Assembly (NCBI RefSeq): GCF_004297265.1
Contig: NZ_SCUT01000035.1
Coordinates: forward strand, 1-64,000
Direction of reading: 5' to 3'
Origin: Reyranella sp.
GTDB taxonomy: Bacteria; Pseudomonadota; Alphaproteobacteria; Reyranellales; Reyranellaceae
DNA length: 64,000 bases
Below, piece by piece: positions 43,212 through 54,749 of this stretch; position 1 is the stretch's first letter, and each line of letters opens with the position of its first letter. The notes under the pieces are model-generated. The model ran no database searches. It worked only from the letters and a program-made list of their open reading frames with translations, and was not told the origin of the DNA. Position numbers and translations under genes: made by a program.

Positions 43212-43316
43212 TCAAGACGACGACCGGGGCGGGCGCGGTGCTCGCCCCGGGATAGCGTGAGACTTGCCGCGCTTCCCGGACCGTGTTATCTCTCACGGTA
43301 GAAACGGGGTGCGCCC

Positions 43317-43886
43317 ATGGGATTCTCGGTAAGGACAGTTAGTCGTGAGTTTTCGCCGGCTGAGGCCGCCGCGATCACGGGGGTATCGACGGCCCTGCAG
43401 CGCGACTGGCGCCGTCGCAAGATCGTCCAGGGCGAACCCAATTCAGAGGGAAAATGGACCCGCTGGTCGCTGACCGACATCATCAGCCTCAGTGTAATGA
43501 AGCTCTTCTCCGATGCGGGGATGGAGGTTTCCAGCACCACCACCATCGCCGGTATGGCGCTGATGCCAACTATGAGTGCGCTCGCGCTGATTGACGAAGC
43601 CGTGGAGTTCGACGGCGACGACATCGGCGAGACCGAGAAGGAGCGCGTTCGGTCCGCAACCGTCCGAACGACCCATCCTTCGCACACCGCCGGGCGATTC
43701 CTCGCTTCCTTCGGGAGGGGGGAATACGACGTTTGCCGCACTGACGATCTGGCCACGTTGGAAGCGAGGCTGGACGAGGAAGTGCGGCCCATCGTGGCGG
43801 TGGTCGATTGCTACAACCTTGCTCGGCTCATCGTCGAAAAGGCCGGTGGCCCGGTCATCCGCTACGAAGTCAAGGCGGACAAGTGA
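43317..43886 (+). CDS. MerR-like HTH regulator of the element
   Basis: 189 residues. The N-terminal half has FSPAEAAAITGVSTALQRDWRRRKIVQGEPNSEGKWTRWSLTDIISLSVMKLF, a MerR/HTH fold with the usual W/R turn. The C-terminal half is unrecognised (VRPIVAVVDCYNLARLIVEK). A motif ACGGTAGAA lies at 43295-43303 before the gene, matching the one before the RHH gene. Confidence 0.65.
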   Translation: MGFSVRTVSREFSPAEAAAITGVSTALQRDWRRRKIVQGEPNSEGKWTRWSLTDIISLSVMKLFSDAGMEVSSTTTIAGMALMPTMSALALIDEAVEFDGDDIGETEKERVRSATVRTTHPSHTAGRFLASFGRGEYDVCRTDDLATLEARLDEEVRPIVAVVDCYNLARLIVEKAGGPVIRYEVKADK

Positions 43887-44086
43887 ATTCAGCGATCCAC
43901 CACGACCCGAACGGCCAAGTCCGGCCTGTCGTCTCGTCCTGGGATGGTGGCGCATCCGTTGCGCACGGATGCAAGTGCACGTGGCGAGACGACACCTTTT
44001 CCCGCCGTGAGGCGGCATATCCCCGAGCCGTAAACAGCCGGCCCGATGGACCGCTAACCGTCGCGATGACGGCAATTTCCCTCTGA
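43883..44086 (+). CDS. Small protein between regulator and capsid, 67 residues
   Basis: GTG start overlapping the regulator stop (GTGA). The sequence includes SSWDGGASVAHGCKCTWRDD. No family recognised; it may be a short reading frame with no product. Confidence 0.4.
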   Translation: MNSAIHHDPNGQVRPVVSSWDGGASVAHGCKCTWRDDTFSRREAAYPRAVNSRPDGPLTVAMTAISL

Positions 44087-44098
44087 TGGAGCTTATCC

Positions 44099-45346
44099 AT
44101 GAAACTGTCTGACAAGCTGAAGGCGCGTCGGGTCGAATTGTCGACCACGATGCAGACCATGGTGGACGGCCTTGCCACCGAAAACCGCGACTTCAACGCC
44201 GAGGAGCGGACCAAGTTCGACGGCCTGAAGGCCGAGAAGGACGCGCTCACCACTCGCATCGCCGATGCCGAGGCCGCGGAGGAAGGCGAGCGCCGCGAAG
44301 AGGGCCGCGAGCTCAACGAGCATCGCCAGCTCGGCGAGGGTGAAGTCCGCGCCCTGCTGCCGGAACAGCGCATGGCGAGCTTCGTCCAGCACGAAGGGCC
44401 GCGACCCAACACCGCCAAGATGTTGCGCGGGATGGTGCTCGGCAACTGGGAGGGCGCCGACGTTGAGCGCCGCGCCATGGGCGAGAACACCGGATCGCTC
44501 GGCGGCTTCATGGTGCCGTCGGTGACGAGCGCCACGCTGATCGACCTGGCCCGCAACAAGTCGGTGATCGTGCCGGCCGGCGCGCTGACGATCCCGATGG
44601 AAACCTCCGAGATGACCGCGATCAAGGTCCTGACCGAGCCGTCGCCGATGTGGCGCCGCGAGCACCAGGAGATCACCGAGTCCGAGGCGACGTTCGGGCC
44701 GATCAAGCTCCGCGCCATGGTGATCGCCACGCTCTCCCGTTTCAGTGTCGAGCTGCTCGAGGATGCACCGCAGGCGGGCTCCAAGGTGGAAGAGATCATC
44801 GCGGCCGGCCTGGCGCTCGGGCTCGATCGTGTTGCCCTCTTCGGCACCGGCACCGATGAGCCCCGCGGCCTCTTCAACACCGATGGCGTCAACGTGGTCA
44901 GCATGGGCACGAACGGCGCGACGCCGGATGACTACGACGAATATCTCGACGCGATCGCCGCGATCGAGAACAACAACGGCGTCGCGAGCGCGGCGATCTA
45001 CTCGCCCCGCACAAAGCGCACCCTGGCCGGCTTGAAGACCGGCCTCTCCGGCGACAAGACGCCCTTGGTTCCGCCGGCCGACTTCACTGCGCTGAAGCGG
45101 CTGGTGTCCAACCAGGTGCCGAACAATCTGGTGCAGGGATCGTCCAATGCGACGTCGACCGCTTTCGTCGGCGACTTCTCGCAGATGGCCATCGCCCTCC
45201 GCACCGGCCTGACCATGGAAGCCACCCGCGTCGGCGGAACCGGCACCTTCTCCAAGATGCAGGTCCTGGTGAGGGCGTATCTCCGAGCGGATGTCGCGGT
45301 CTTCCGTCCGTCTCACTTCACCAAGATCGTCGGCATCAAGGCCTAA
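44099..45346 (+). CDS. HK97-family major capsid protein
   Basis: 415 residues. Residues 1-70 form a coiled-coil delta domain (LSDKLKARRVELSTTMQTMV and on). After a likely protease site near residue 105-130 comes the HK97 core (GGFMVPSVTSATLIDLARNKSVIVPAGALTIPME, then GLDRVALFGTGTDEPRGLFN, and VLVRAYLRADVAVFRPSHFTKIVGI). It is the shell of the element's particle. Confidence 0.92.
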   Translation: MKLSDKLKARRVELSTTMQTMVDGLATENRDFNAEERTKFDGLKAEKDALTTRIADAEAAEEGERREEGRELNEHRQLGEGEVRALLPEQRMASFVQHEGPRPNTAKMLRGMVLGNWEGADVERRAMGENTGSLGGFMVPSVTSATLIDLARNKSVIVPAGALTIPMETSEMTAIKVLTEPSPMWRREHQEITESEATFGPIKLRAMVIATLSRFSVELLEDAPQAGSKVEEIIAAGLALGLDRVALFGTGTDEPRGLFNTDGVNVVSMGTNGATPDDYDEYLDAIAAIENNNGVASAAIYSPRTKRTLAGLKTGLSGDKTPLVPPADFTALKRLVSNQVPNNLVQGSSNATSTAFVGDFSQMAIALRTGLTMEATRVGGTGTFSKMQVLVRAYLRADVAVFRPSHFTKIVGIKA

Positions 45347-45361
45347 GAGGAGATCACCCAC

Positions 45362-46075
45362 ATGGAACGCATGATCGAATCGGCCAAGGTCGACCTTGGC
45401 GTCGTGCCGCAGACGTTGAACAACTCCAACGTCACCGGCAGCTTCTACGCGGCGAAGGATTACCGCCGCGCCCTGGCCGTCCTGCAGGTCGGCGCCCTGG
45501 CTGCAACGAAGACCGCCAAGATCGAAGTCTTCGAAGCGCAGGATGCCGCCGGCACCGGTGCCCAGCTCATCACCGGCGCCGCGGCGACGATCGCGGCCAA
45601 CACCGCCGTCAGCGAAATGACGATCGCGCTGGCGTCGGTCGCGAACGGCGAGGCCATCACCATCAACGGCGTGGTCTTCACGGCGCATACCGACACCACG
45701 ACACCCGCCAGCCGGCAATTCGCGATCGATGGCGACAACACCGCCGATGCTGCCGCGCTCGCCGGCCTGATCAATGACGAGACCTACGGCGTCCCCGGCA
45801 TCACGGCGACGGCAAGCACCGGCACGATCACCCTGAAGTCGACCGTGCCCGGTGAGACGACGATCACCGCCTCGAGTGCGGCGAGCACCTTCACCATCGC
45901 CACCACGAAGGCACAGGCCTACGTCGACCTCGACGGCCTGCCGCTGTCCGCCGGCTTCACCCACATCGGCTGCAAGATCACGTCGACCGGTAACGGCGGC
46001 GTGGCGGCCCTGCTGATGCGAGGCGACGCGCGGGGACCGATCACGCAGCGCTTCGGCGCGGCGGCGGTGGTCTGA
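45362..46075 (+). CDS. Putative structural (decoration or adaptor) protein
   Basis: 237 residues, GAGGAG precedes the start. The middle is rich in Thr, Ala and Gly with a beta-sandwich character (INGVVFTAHTDTTTPASRQF, GITATASTGTITLKSTVPGE). Placed between capsid and protease. I do not recognise the family; decoration protein is an inference. Confidence 0.6.
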   Translation: MERMIESAKVDLGVVPQTLNNSNVTGSFYAAKDYRRALAVLQVGALAATKTAKIEVFEAQDAAGTGAQLITGAAATIAANTAVSEMTIALASVANGEAITINGVVFTAHTDTTTPASRQFAIDGDNTADAAALAGLINDETYGVPGITATASTGTITLKSTVPGETTITASSAASTFTIATTKAQAYVDLDGLPLSAGFTHIGCKITSTGNGGVAALLMRGDARGPITQRFGAAAVV

Positions 46076-46638
46076 TGGTGACGGCACCCGGAACGGAGAG
46101 GCGCGCGGCATTCGAGCTGCGCGCCGTCTCGGGCGAGAAGCCCCGGCTGGTGGGATATGCCGCGGTATTCGACAAGCCGTCACGGGATCTCGGCGGCTTC
46201 GTCGAGTTCGTGCGGCCGGGTGCCTTCAAGCGTTCCCTGGCCGCGGGCGCCGATGTCATCGCCCTGGTATCCCACGATACCCGCATGATCCTGGGCCGCA
46301 CCGGCGCCGGCACACTGACCGTCAGCGAAGACGGCAAAGGCCTGCTCTTCGATGTCCAGTTGCCGCCGACATCGGCCGCGCGCGACTTGCTGGTCAGCGT
46401 CGAGCGGGGCGACGTCGCCGGCGCCAGCTTCGCCTTCACCACGCCGAAGGGCGGCGACCGATGGACCTTCGCGAAGGATGGGCCCGCACAACGTGAGCTT
46501 CTGGATGTCGACCTGCTCGACATCACCGTCACGCCCCTGCCGGCCTATCCTGACACCAGTGTCGCCCGCCGCTCCCTGGATGCAGCCCGGCCGATGCTGC
46601 CGGCGGTGTGGTCGCGCTACTATGCGGAGGCGCGTTGA
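46075..46638 (+). CDS. HK97-type prohead protease
   Basis: 187 residues. The likely His is in VIALVSHDTR (about 67) and the likely Ser in DVAGASFAFTTP (about 118). Opening motif LVGYAAVFDKPSRDLGGFVEFVRPGAF is typical. It cleaves the capsid delta domain. Start overlaps the previous stop by one base. Confidence 0.9.
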   Translation: MVTAPGTERRAAFELRAVSGEKPRLVGYAAVFDKPSRDLGGFVEFVRPGAFKRSLAAGADVIALVSHDTRMILGRTGAGTLTVSEDGKGLLFDVQLPPTSAARDLLVSVERGDVAGASFAFTTPKGGDRWTFAKDGPAQRELLDVDLLDITVTPLPAYPDTSVARRSLDAARPMLPAVWSRYYAEAR

Positions 46639-47846
46639 TGGCCTTCTGGAACCGCAAGCGGAAACCGGAACAGCGCGAGGAATGGGGCAGCCTTGATCCT
46701 CGCCTCGCTGAGGCCTTCGGTGTTATCCGCAGCACGTCCGGCGCCACGGTGACACCGATGACGGCGGAGAACCTGTCGACCCTGTTCGCTTGCGTGCAGG
46801 CCATCACCGCCGGCATCGCGAGCCTGCCGGCGCTGGTCTATCGCAAGACCGAGGATGGTCGCGAGGAAGCGCCGGACCATCCGCTTTCCCGGCTGATCCG
46901 CGACGGTGTGAATGATCGCGAGAGTTGGCCCGACTTCCTCGAATCGTTGCTGGCCAACGCGCTGTTGCGCGGCAACGGCCTCGCTGAAGTCGTCGCCGAT
47001 GATCGCGGCCGGCTTCGCGAGCTTCATGGTGTGCCATGGGCATGGGTATCGCCGCGGCTGCTGAATTCCGGTCGGCTGGTCTTCGACTGGACGGATACCT
47101 ACGGGACCCGCGGCGCACCTGGCGTCATGCGCCGGCTGCTGAATTCCGAGGTGGTGCACGTCAAGGACAGGTCCGACGACGGCGTGCTTGGCCGGTCGCG
47201 GCTGTCCCGCGCGCGCGAGACGATCGGCACCGCCCTTGCCGTGCAGACCTTCGCCGGTTCCACCTATGCGAACCAGGCCACCCCGAAGGGCGTGCTCAGC
47301 TTCAAGTCGAAACTCAACAGCGACCAGCTCGCGCGCGTCAAAGAGATGTGGAAGCAACTCTTCGTCGGCCCCGACCAGGCCGCCAAGACCTTGATCCTCG
47401 ACCAGGAGGGCACGTTCAATCCGATCTCGGTCAGCCCCGAGGATGCCGAGCTGCTGGCGTCGCGGCGCTTCACGACGGAGGAACTGGCCCGGCTCTTCAA
47501 CGTGCCGCCGCCGATCGTCGGTATCTGGGATCACTCGTCCTTCACGAATTCGGAGACGGCCGGCCGGTGGTTCGCCATCTTCACGCTGACGCCCTGGATC
47601 AGGAAGGTCGAGACCGAGTTCGCCCGTGCGGTGTTGGGCTCCGGCTACTCGCTCGAAATCGATCTCTCCGGCTTGACCCGCGGCGACTATGCGGCGCGCT
47701 GGAACGCGCACAAGATCGCGGTGGACGCGAGGATCCTGACGCCAAACGAAGTCCGCGAAACCGAGGGCTACAACGCGCGGCCGGACGGCGACACCTTCGC
47801 CGAGAAGCCGGCGGCGCCGACACCTACGGAGGCCGCTGTTGGCTGA
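46638..47846 (+). CDS. HK97-type phage portal protein
   Basis: 402 residues. Motifs are TLFACVQAITAGIASLPALVYRK, LLANALLRGNGLAEVV, WVSPRLLNSGRLVFDWTD and FTTEELARLFNVPPPIVGIWDHSSFTNSE. It forms the DNA channel. Its position after the protease, last in the capsid set, is the reverse of the usual portal-protease-capsid order. Confidence 0.92.
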   Translation: MAFWNRKRKPEQREEWGSLDPRLAEAFGVIRSTSGATVTPMTAENLSTLFACVQAITAGIASLPALVYRKTEDGREEAPDHPLSRLIRDGVNDRESWPDFLESLLANALLRGNGLAEVVADDRGRLRELHGVPWAWVSPRLLNSGRLVFDWTDTYGTRGAPGVMRRLLNSEVVHVKDRSDDGVLGRSRLSRARETIGTALAVQTFAGSTYANQATPKGVLSFKSKLNSDQLARVKEMWKQLFVGPDQAAKTLILDQEGTFNPISVSPEDAELLASRRFTTEELARLFNVPPPIVGIWDHSSFTNSETAGRWFAIFTLTPWIRKVETEFARAVLGSGYSLEIDLSGLTRGDYAARWNAHKIAVDARILTPNEVRETEGYNARPDGDTFAEKPAAPTPTEAAVG

Positions 47847-48026
47847 CATCGTCGAGCTGCCGCAGCTCTTCACCGAAGCCGAGGCGGCCGACAGGCTGGG
47901 GCTCAGCATCTACACGCTGGCCCGCGAACGAAAGGCCGGCCGCATCGCCTATCGCAAGATGCGGCGCGGCGTGCGCTACACTGCCGGCGATCTCGCCGGT
48001 TATGTCGAGTCCATCCGGGTGCCTTC

Positions 48027-49372
<1,346 letters not shown>

Positions 49373-49429
49373 GAATTCCTTGGGAAGGCGCGAGGTTATA
49401 GTTCCTGCCTCGCGCGCTGGCAACAGCCT

Positions 49430-49786
49430 CTAGCGGTCACCCTCCTCCTTGTCGTCAACTTCGACTTCGACCTCGATATCGTCCTCGTCGTCATCGAGAT
49501 CGTCCGCCGCCAGCGCCTCGTCGCCGTCCACGTCGGGCAACTCGTCGCCGTCCAGATCGTCCACCTTCTTCTTGGCCGCTGCCGCCTTGGCTGCCGCGGC
49601 TGCTGCGGCCGCCGCCGCTGCTGCCGTCGCGGCCGCCGCACCGCGACCCCGGCGAACCTTCACGAAGTCCTCGCGATCGTGCTCACGCCCGCACTTGGGG
49701 CATTTGATCGGGCTCTTGTTCAGGTCGTAGAAGCGCGCTGCACAGCTCTGGCAGGTGCGTTTGGTGCCCCAGCTCGCTTTGACCAC
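49430..49786 (-). CDS. TIGR02300-type zinc-ribbon protein
   Basis: 118 residues from GTG 49786 (GGAG before it). The N-terminus ASWGTKRTCQSCAARFYDLNKSPIKCPKCGREHDREDFVKVRR has two CxxC pairs for zinc. A run of about 20 alanines, a KKK patch and an acidic tail (DLDGDELPDVDGDEALAADD) follow. Found almost only in alphaproteobacteria; function unknown. Confidence 0.88.
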   Translation of the reverse strand: MVKASWGTKRTCQSCAARFYDLNKSPIKCPKCGREHDREDFVKVRRGRGAAAATAAAAAAAAAAAAKAAAAKKKVDDLDGDELPDVDGDEALAADDLDDDEDDIEVEVEVDDKEEGDR

Positions 49787-49929
49787 GCTGAATCTCCTGC
49801 AAATAAGCTGGAATCGGCCGAACGGGCCGCGAGGGAGCGCGTATGTCACGCGTCTTTCACCCTGTCAAAACCAAATTCGGGCATGCTACGAGGGCGCCGC
49901 GCCGCAACCGCCCTTTCCCTACTTCTGCC

Positions 49930-51285
49930 GTGGAGACCGCCCTGTCCGCTCATGCCGCTCCGGCGAAGTTCATCGCCCGCCCCGTGGACCGGTTGCAGGG
50001 CCGCGTCCGGGCGCCCGGCGACAAGTCCGTTTCCCATCGCTCCCTGATGTTCGGTGCCCTTGCGCTTGGCGAAACCAAGATCACCGGTCTGCTGGAAGGG
50101 GAGGACGTGCTCGCGACCGCCGCCGCCCTGCGCGCGCTCGGCGCTCAGGTCGAGCATGAAGGCGGCGGTGCATGGCGCGTGCGCGGATTCGGCGTCGGTG
50201 GCGCGCGCGAGCCGGACAATGTGCTCGATCTCGGCAATTCCGGAACGTCCGCCCGGCTGCTGTCCGGCATCCTGGCCAGCCATCGCTTCACCAGCTTCAT
50301 GACCGGTGACGCCTCGCTGCGCCGCCGGCCGATGCAGCGTGTCATCGCGCCGCTGTCGCAGATGGGCGCCCGCTTCGAGGCGCGCGAGGGTGGCCGCATG
50401 CCGCTCGCCATCGTCGGCACCGACGAGATGGTGCCGATCGAATACCGCCTCCCGGTCGCTTCGGCGCAGGTGAAGAGCGCCATCCTGCTGGCCGGCCTGA
50501 ATACCGCGGGCGAGACGACCGTGATCGAACCCGAGGCCACGCGCGACCATACCGAGCGCATGTTGCGGCACTTCGGCGCCGAGGTGCGGGTGGCGCCGGC
50601 CGAGGGCGGCGGCAAGCGCATCACCGTCGTCGGCTGGCCCGAGCTCAAGGCGCGCGACATCGTCGTGCCGGGTGATCCCTCGTCGGCGGCCTTCGCCGTG
50701 GTGGCGGCCGCCATCCGGCCGGGCAGCGACGTGACGGTCGAGAATGTCGGCCTCAACCCGCTGCGTGCCGGCCTCTACGACACGCTGCGCGAGATGGGTG
50801 CCGATATCACGCTGGAGAACCAGCGCGAGGTCGGCGGCGAGCCGGTGGCCGACCTGCGCGTCCGGGGCGGCGAACTGACCGGGGTCGAGGTACCGCCGGA
50901 GCGGGCGCCGTCGATGATCGACGAGTATCCGATCCTGGCCGTCGCCGCGTCCTGCGCGCGCGGCACCACGCGCATGCTGGGCCTGGCCGAACTGAGGGCC
51001 AAGGAAAGCGACCGGCTGGCCAGCGTGTCGGCGGGACTGGCAGCAAACGGCGTTCGCCACGAGATGGGCGCGGATACGCTGTTCGTGCACGGCACCGGCG
51101 CGGCGCCGGCCGGTGGCGGAACGGTCGTCACCCACCTCGACCATCGCATCGCCATGTCCTTCCTCGTGCTGGGACTGGCGTCGCGCGACGGCGTGGCGGT
51201 CGATGACGGCTCGCCGATCGACACCAGCTTCCCGGGTTTCGCCCGGCTGATGGGCGCGCTCGGGGCGAGGATAGAGGCGGCGTGA
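49930..51285 (+). CDS. aroA: 3-phosphoshikimate 1-carboxyvinyltransferase (EPSP synthase)
   Basis: 451 residues from GTG 49930. Motifs are [58 protein letters not shown] and [26 protein letters not shown] with REL-type KESDRL. It makes EPSP for chorismate. An ATG at 49843 could extend it by 29 residues, but that stretch is unlike the family. Confidence 0.94.
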   Translation: METALSAHAAPAKFIARPVDRLQGRVRAPGDKSVSHRSLMFGALALGETKITGLLEGEDVLATAAALRALGAQVEHEGGGAWRVRGFGVGGAREPDNVLDLGNSGTSARLLSGILASHRFTSFMTGDASLRRRPMQRVIAPLSQMGARFEAREGGRMPLAIVGTDEMVPIEYRLPVASAQVKSAILLAGLNTAGETTVIEPEATRDHTERMLRHFGAEVRVAPAEGGGKRITVVGWPELKARDIVVPGDPSSAAFAVVAAAIRPGSDVTVENVGLNPLRAGLYDTLREMGADITLENQREVGGEPVADLRVRGGELTGVEVPPERAPSMIDEYPILAVAASCARGTTRMLGLAELRAKESDRLASVSAGLAANGVRHEMGADTLFVHGTGAAPAGGGTVVTHLDHRIAMSFLVLGLASRDGVAVDDGSPIDTSFPGFARLMGALGARIEAA

Positions 51286-51914
51286 CCAGAAGGCCGGTCA
51301 TCACCATCGATGGGCCCGCGGGAGCCGGCAAGGGCACGCTCGCCCGCCGGCTGGCCGACCATTTCGGCCTGCCCCATCTCGACACCGGCCTGCTCTACCG
51401 GGCGGTCGGCCTGAAGGCGGAGAAGACCGGCCGCTCGCCGGTCGAGATCGCCGCCGGACTGGAGCCGTCGGACCTGGCCGATCCCGAACTCCGGACCGAC
51501 GGGGCGGGCCAGGCCGCGTCGAAAGTCGCCGTGATTCAGGAGGTTCGGGCCAACCTGCTGGATTTCCAGCGGAAATTCGCCGCCCAGGCGGCAGGCGCCG
51601 TCCTGGACGGGCGGGATACCGGCACCATAATTTGCCCCGACGCGCAGGTGAAATTATTCGTGACGGCCAGTGTCGAGGCGCGGGCCGAACGCCGGTACCG
51701 GGAGTTGCGCGCCAAGGGTGTCGACACTATAAAGCCGCGCGTTCTTGCCGAGATGGCGGAGCGGGACCGTCGCGACAGCGAACGGGCGGCAGCACCACTC
51801 AAAGCCGCACCCGATGCTTACCACCTCGATACCAGCGACATGGATGCCGACGCGGCCTTCGCCGCCGCTTTGGCGTTCATCGAGCGCAAGGGCTTTCGAT
51901 CCTCCGGGCCGTAA
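51282..51914 (+). CDS. cmk: Cytidylate kinase
   Basis: 210 residues from GTG 51282, overlapping aroA by four bases. The P-loop is [31 protein letters not shown]; substrate motifs include [13 protein letters not shown] and [13 protein letters not shown]. It phosphorylates CMP/dCMP. aroA-cmk-rpsA order is conserved in alphaproteobacteria. Confidence 0.95.
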   Translation: MTRRPVITIDGPAGAGKGTLARRLADHFGLPHLDTGLLYRAVGLKAEKTGRSPVEIAAGLEPSDLADPELRTDGAGQAASKVAVIQEVRANLLDFQRKFAAQAAGAVLDGRDTGTIICPDAQVKLFVTASVEARAERRYRELRAKGVDTIKPRVLAEMAERDRRDSERAAAPLKAAPDAYHLDTSDMDADAAFAAALAFIERKGFRSSGP

Positions 51915-52065
51915 GTCGCCGCCGGCGGATCGAAGACTTCCAGCGGCGACTGCGCCGGGACGAGTCGTCCCTGCGTCGGTGTTTCAAGGCAGTGGATCCG
52001 CCGGACTTAACCGGTTGGCCGACGGGCGGCAGCGTTTCGCCCGGGATCGATGAAGGAGAGTTTGA

Positions 52066-53796
52066 ATGGCCAAGGGCAGCGCCCTGCGTACCCCGAACGA
52101 CGCCGCAAGCGCCGAGTTCGCAGCACTACTCGATGAATCGCTGGGCGGTTCGTCGAGCTTCGAAGGCACGGTCGTCAAGGGCCGCGTCATTCGCATAGCC
52201 AACGATTTCGTCGTGGTGGATGTCGGTCTCAAGTCCGAGGGCCGAGTCGCACTGCGTGAGTTCGCCAACGGTGGCACCGGCGCCCCCGAGGTCAAGGAAG
52301 GCGACGTGGTCGACATCTTCGTCGATCGCATGGAGAACAAGGAGGGCGAGGCCGTCCTGTCGCGCGACAAGGCTCGCCGCGAGGAGGCCTGGACCGTTCT
52401 CGAGAAGGCGTTCACCGACCAGGAGCGTGTCATGGGCACGATCTTCGGCCGCGTGAAGGGTGGCTTCACGGTCGACCTGTCGGGCGCCGTGGCCTTCCTG
52501 CCGGGCAGCCAGGTCGACGTGCGCCCGGTGCGCGATGTCGGCCCGCTGATGGGGCAGGCCCAGCAGTTCGCCATCCTCAAGATGGACCGCCGCCGCGGCA
52601 ACATCGTCGTGTCGCGCCGCGCCGTGATGGAAGAAACCCGCGCCGAGGACCGCACGCGCCTGATGGGCGCGCTGTCGGAGGGCCAGGTGCTCGACGGCGT
52701 CGTCAAGAATATCACCGACTACGGCGCGTTCGTGGATCTGGGCGGCGTCGACGGCCTGCTGCACGTCACCGACATCGCCTGGAAGCGCATCAACCATCCG
52801 TCGGAAGCCCTCACCATCGGCCAGCAGGTCAAGGTGCAGGTCGTCCGCTTCAATCCCGAGACGCAGCGCATCTCGCTCGGCATGAAGCAGCTGATGAGCG
52901 ATCCGTGGGACGGCGCGGGCGCCAAGTACCCGGTCGGCCTCAAGCTCAAGGGCCGCGTCACCAACATCACCGACTACGGCGCGTTCGTCGAGCTGGAGCC
53001 GGGCGTCGAGGGTCTGGTCCATGTCTCCGAGATGAGCTGGACCAAGAAGAACGTGCACCCCGGCAAGATCGTGTCGACCTCGCAGGAAGTCGAAGTGATG
53101 GTGCTGGACGTCGACATGTCCAAGCGCCGCATCTCGCTCGGCCTCAAGCAGTGCATGGCCAACCCGTGGGAGAGCTTCGCCGACAAGTATCCGGCGGGCA
53201 CGGAGCTCGAGGGCGAGGTCCGCAACATCACCGAGTTCGGCCTGTTCGTGGGCCTGCCCGGCGACATCGACGGCATGGTCCATCTCAGCGACCTGAGCTG
53301 GGACAAGGCCGGCGAAGAGGCGATCCGCGACTACAAGAAGGGCGACCAGGTCAAGGTCAAGGTCCTCGACGTCGACATGGACAAGGAGCGCATCTCGCTC
53401 GGCATCAAGCAGCTGGCCAACGATCCGTTCGAGAAGGTCGGGGCGGTCGCCAAGAAGGGCGACGTGGTCACGGTCATCGTGGCCGGCATCCAGGACAACG
53501 GTATCGACGTCACGGTGCAGGACGGCATCCCGGGCTTCATCCGCAAGACGGAGCTCAGCCGCGACCGCTCCGAGCAGCGTCCCGACCGTTACGCGATCGG
53601 CGACAAGCTCGATGCCAAGATCACCAACATCGACAAGGCCTCGCGCCGGGTCGTGCTGTCGGTCAAGGCTCGCGAGCTCGACGAGGAAAAGAAGGCGATG
53701 GCCGACTTTGGTTCGTCCGACTCCGGCGCCAGCCTGGGCGACATCCTGGGCGCGGCCCTCAAGAAGAGGGCCGAGGCCGACGAGGACGAGAAGTAA
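52066..53796 (+). CDS. rpsA: 30S ribosomal protein S1
   Basis: 576 residues, preceded by AAGGAGAG. Six S1 RNA-binding repeats run through it, with the typical ITDYGAFVDLGGVDGLLHVTDI and ITEFGLFVGLPGDIDGMVHLSDLSW blocks. It aids mRNA binding to the ribosome. A strong terminator follows. Confidence 0.97.
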   Translation: MAKGSALRTPNDAASAEFAALLDESLGGSSSFEGTVVKGRVIRIANDFVVVDVGLKSEGRVALREFANGGTGAPEVKEGDVVDIFVDRMENKEGEAVLSRDKARREEAWTVLEKAFTDQERVMGTIFGRVKGGFTVDLSGAVAFLPGSQVDVRPVRDVGPLMGQAQQFAILKMDRRRGNIVVSRRAVMEETRAEDRTRLMGALSEGQVLDGVVKNITDYGAFVDLGGVDGLLHVTDIAWKRINHPSEALTIGQQVKVQVVRFNPETQRISLGMKQLMSDPWDGAGAKYPVGLKLKGRVTNITDYGAFVELEPGVEGLVHVSEMSWTKKNVHPGKIVSTSQEVEVMVLDVDMSKRRISLGLKQCMANPWESFADKYPAGTELEGEVRNITEFGLFVGLPGDIDGMVHLSDLSWDKAGEEAIRDYKKGDQVKVKVLDVDMDKERISLGIKQLANDPFEKVGAVAKKGDVVTVIVAGIQDNGIDVTVQDGIPGFIRKTELSRDRSEQRPDRYAIGDKLDAKITNIDKASRRVVLSVKARELDEEKKAMADFGSSDSGASLGDILGAALKKRAEADEDEK

Positions 53797-53816
53797 GCCG
53801 TCTTCATCAAGGTTTA

Positions 53817-53853
53817 CGAAAAGGCCGGCCCGCAAGGGTCGGCCTTTTCTTTT
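53817..53853 (+). terminator. Rho-independent terminator after rpsA
   Basis: AAAAGGCCGGCCC, loop GCAA, GGGTCGGCCTTTT then CTTTTGGTTT. Confidence 0.85.
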
Positions 53854-53871
53854 GGTTTCAAGGGGTTAGGC

Positions 53872-53899
53872 TTGACGAACCCGTTATCCGGTTTAATAT
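53872..53899 (+). promoter_or_regulatory. Promoter of ihfB
   Basis: TTGACG (53872-53877), 16-bp spacer, TAATAT (53894-53899), about 55 bases before the ihfB ATG. Confidence 0.65.
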
Positions 53900-53953
53900 C
53901 AAAGACTTAATCATTGTGCTCAGGGGCTGAATCGCCCCGTTCATGGAAACGCG

Positions 53954-54289
53954 ATGACCAAGTCCGAGCTGATTGCCCGCTTGGCGGCCCGGAATCCGCA
54001 CCTCTACCAGAGGGACGTCGAGCGGATCGTCGCCACCGTGTTCGACGAGATCTCCAAGGCTCTCGCAACCGGCCATCGCGTAGAATTGCGCGGCTTCGGC
54101 GCGTTCTCCGTGAAGCAGCGGGATCCACGCACGGGCCGTAATCCGCGTACCGGCGAGCAGGTGGCGGTCGCCTCAAAGCGCGTTCCCTATTTCAAGACCG
54201 GCAAGGATCTGCGCGACCGGCTGAACAAGGAGGCCGCGCGCGCGGCCGGCCTGCTGCCGCCGGAACCCGCTGACGACGGCAAGAAGTAG
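53954..54289 (+). CDS. ihfB: Integration host factor subunit beta
   Basis: 111 residues. The HU/IHF fold is clear: [70 protein letters not shown]. The DNA-intercalating loop is [16 protein letters not shown]-bending protein that could also help the integrase of the nearby element. Confidence 0.95.
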   Translation: MTKSELIARLAARNPHLYQRDVERIVATVFDEISKALATGHRVELRGFGAFSVKQRDPRTGRNPRTGEQVAVASKRVPYFKTGKDLRDRLNKEAARAAGLLPPEPADDGKK

Positions 54290-54350
54290 CGCACCGGACC
54301 GATTGTCCGCCTCGCGTCGCGGGGGCGTGGTGTGGCATGCTCCGCCCCGC

Positions 54351-54749
54351 ATGAAAATCCTTTCCCGTGTCCTTTTCCTGCTCTTCATCCTGATCGGCGT
54401 CCTGGTCGCGGTCAGCAATGCGCAGCTCGTGCAGCTCGCGCTGTGGCCGCTGCCGCATATCATCGTGATGCCGGTCTATCTCCTGGTCATCGCCATGTTG
54501 ATGCTGGGCGTCCTGGCGGGGCTCGGCATGGGCTGGTGGGCCGGGCGGCATCATCGCCGCCGGGCTCGCGAGGCCGGCGGAGAGGCGGCGCGGCTGGATC
54601 GGGAAGTCGCACGCCTCAAGGCCGCGCAGGCGGTGCAACAGCCGGCGCCGGCCGGTCCTGCGCCGCGCGACCAGCGTGCCCTTGAGCGGCAGAGCGCCCT
54701 GGTGGCACCCGAACTCGGCTCGCAGGCCCGGCGGGGTCCGTTTTCATGA
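54351..54749 (+). CDS. LapA-domain (DUF1049-like) membrane protein
   Basis: 132 residues from ATG 54351. Two membrane helices (RVLFLLFILIGVLVAVSNAQ and VYLLVIAMLMLGVLAGLGMGWWAGR) flank the short loop LVQLALWPLP, followed by a basic-to-coiled cytoplasmic tail. This matches LapA/YciS family proteins linked to LPS assembly in gamma-proteobacteria. The stop overlaps the next start. Confidence 0.75.
   Translation: MKILSRVLFLLFILIGVLVAVSNAQLVQLALWPLPHIIVMPVYLLVIAMLMLGVLAGLGMGWWAGRHHRRRAREAGGEAARLDREVARLKAAQAVQQPAPAGPAPRDQRALERQSALVAPELGSQARRGPFS

Noticed and set aside
49428..49730. Plus-strand Ser/Ala-rich frames opposite the TIGR02300 gene
   Set aside because: Complement of the poly-Ala and acidic tail; low-complexity shadow.
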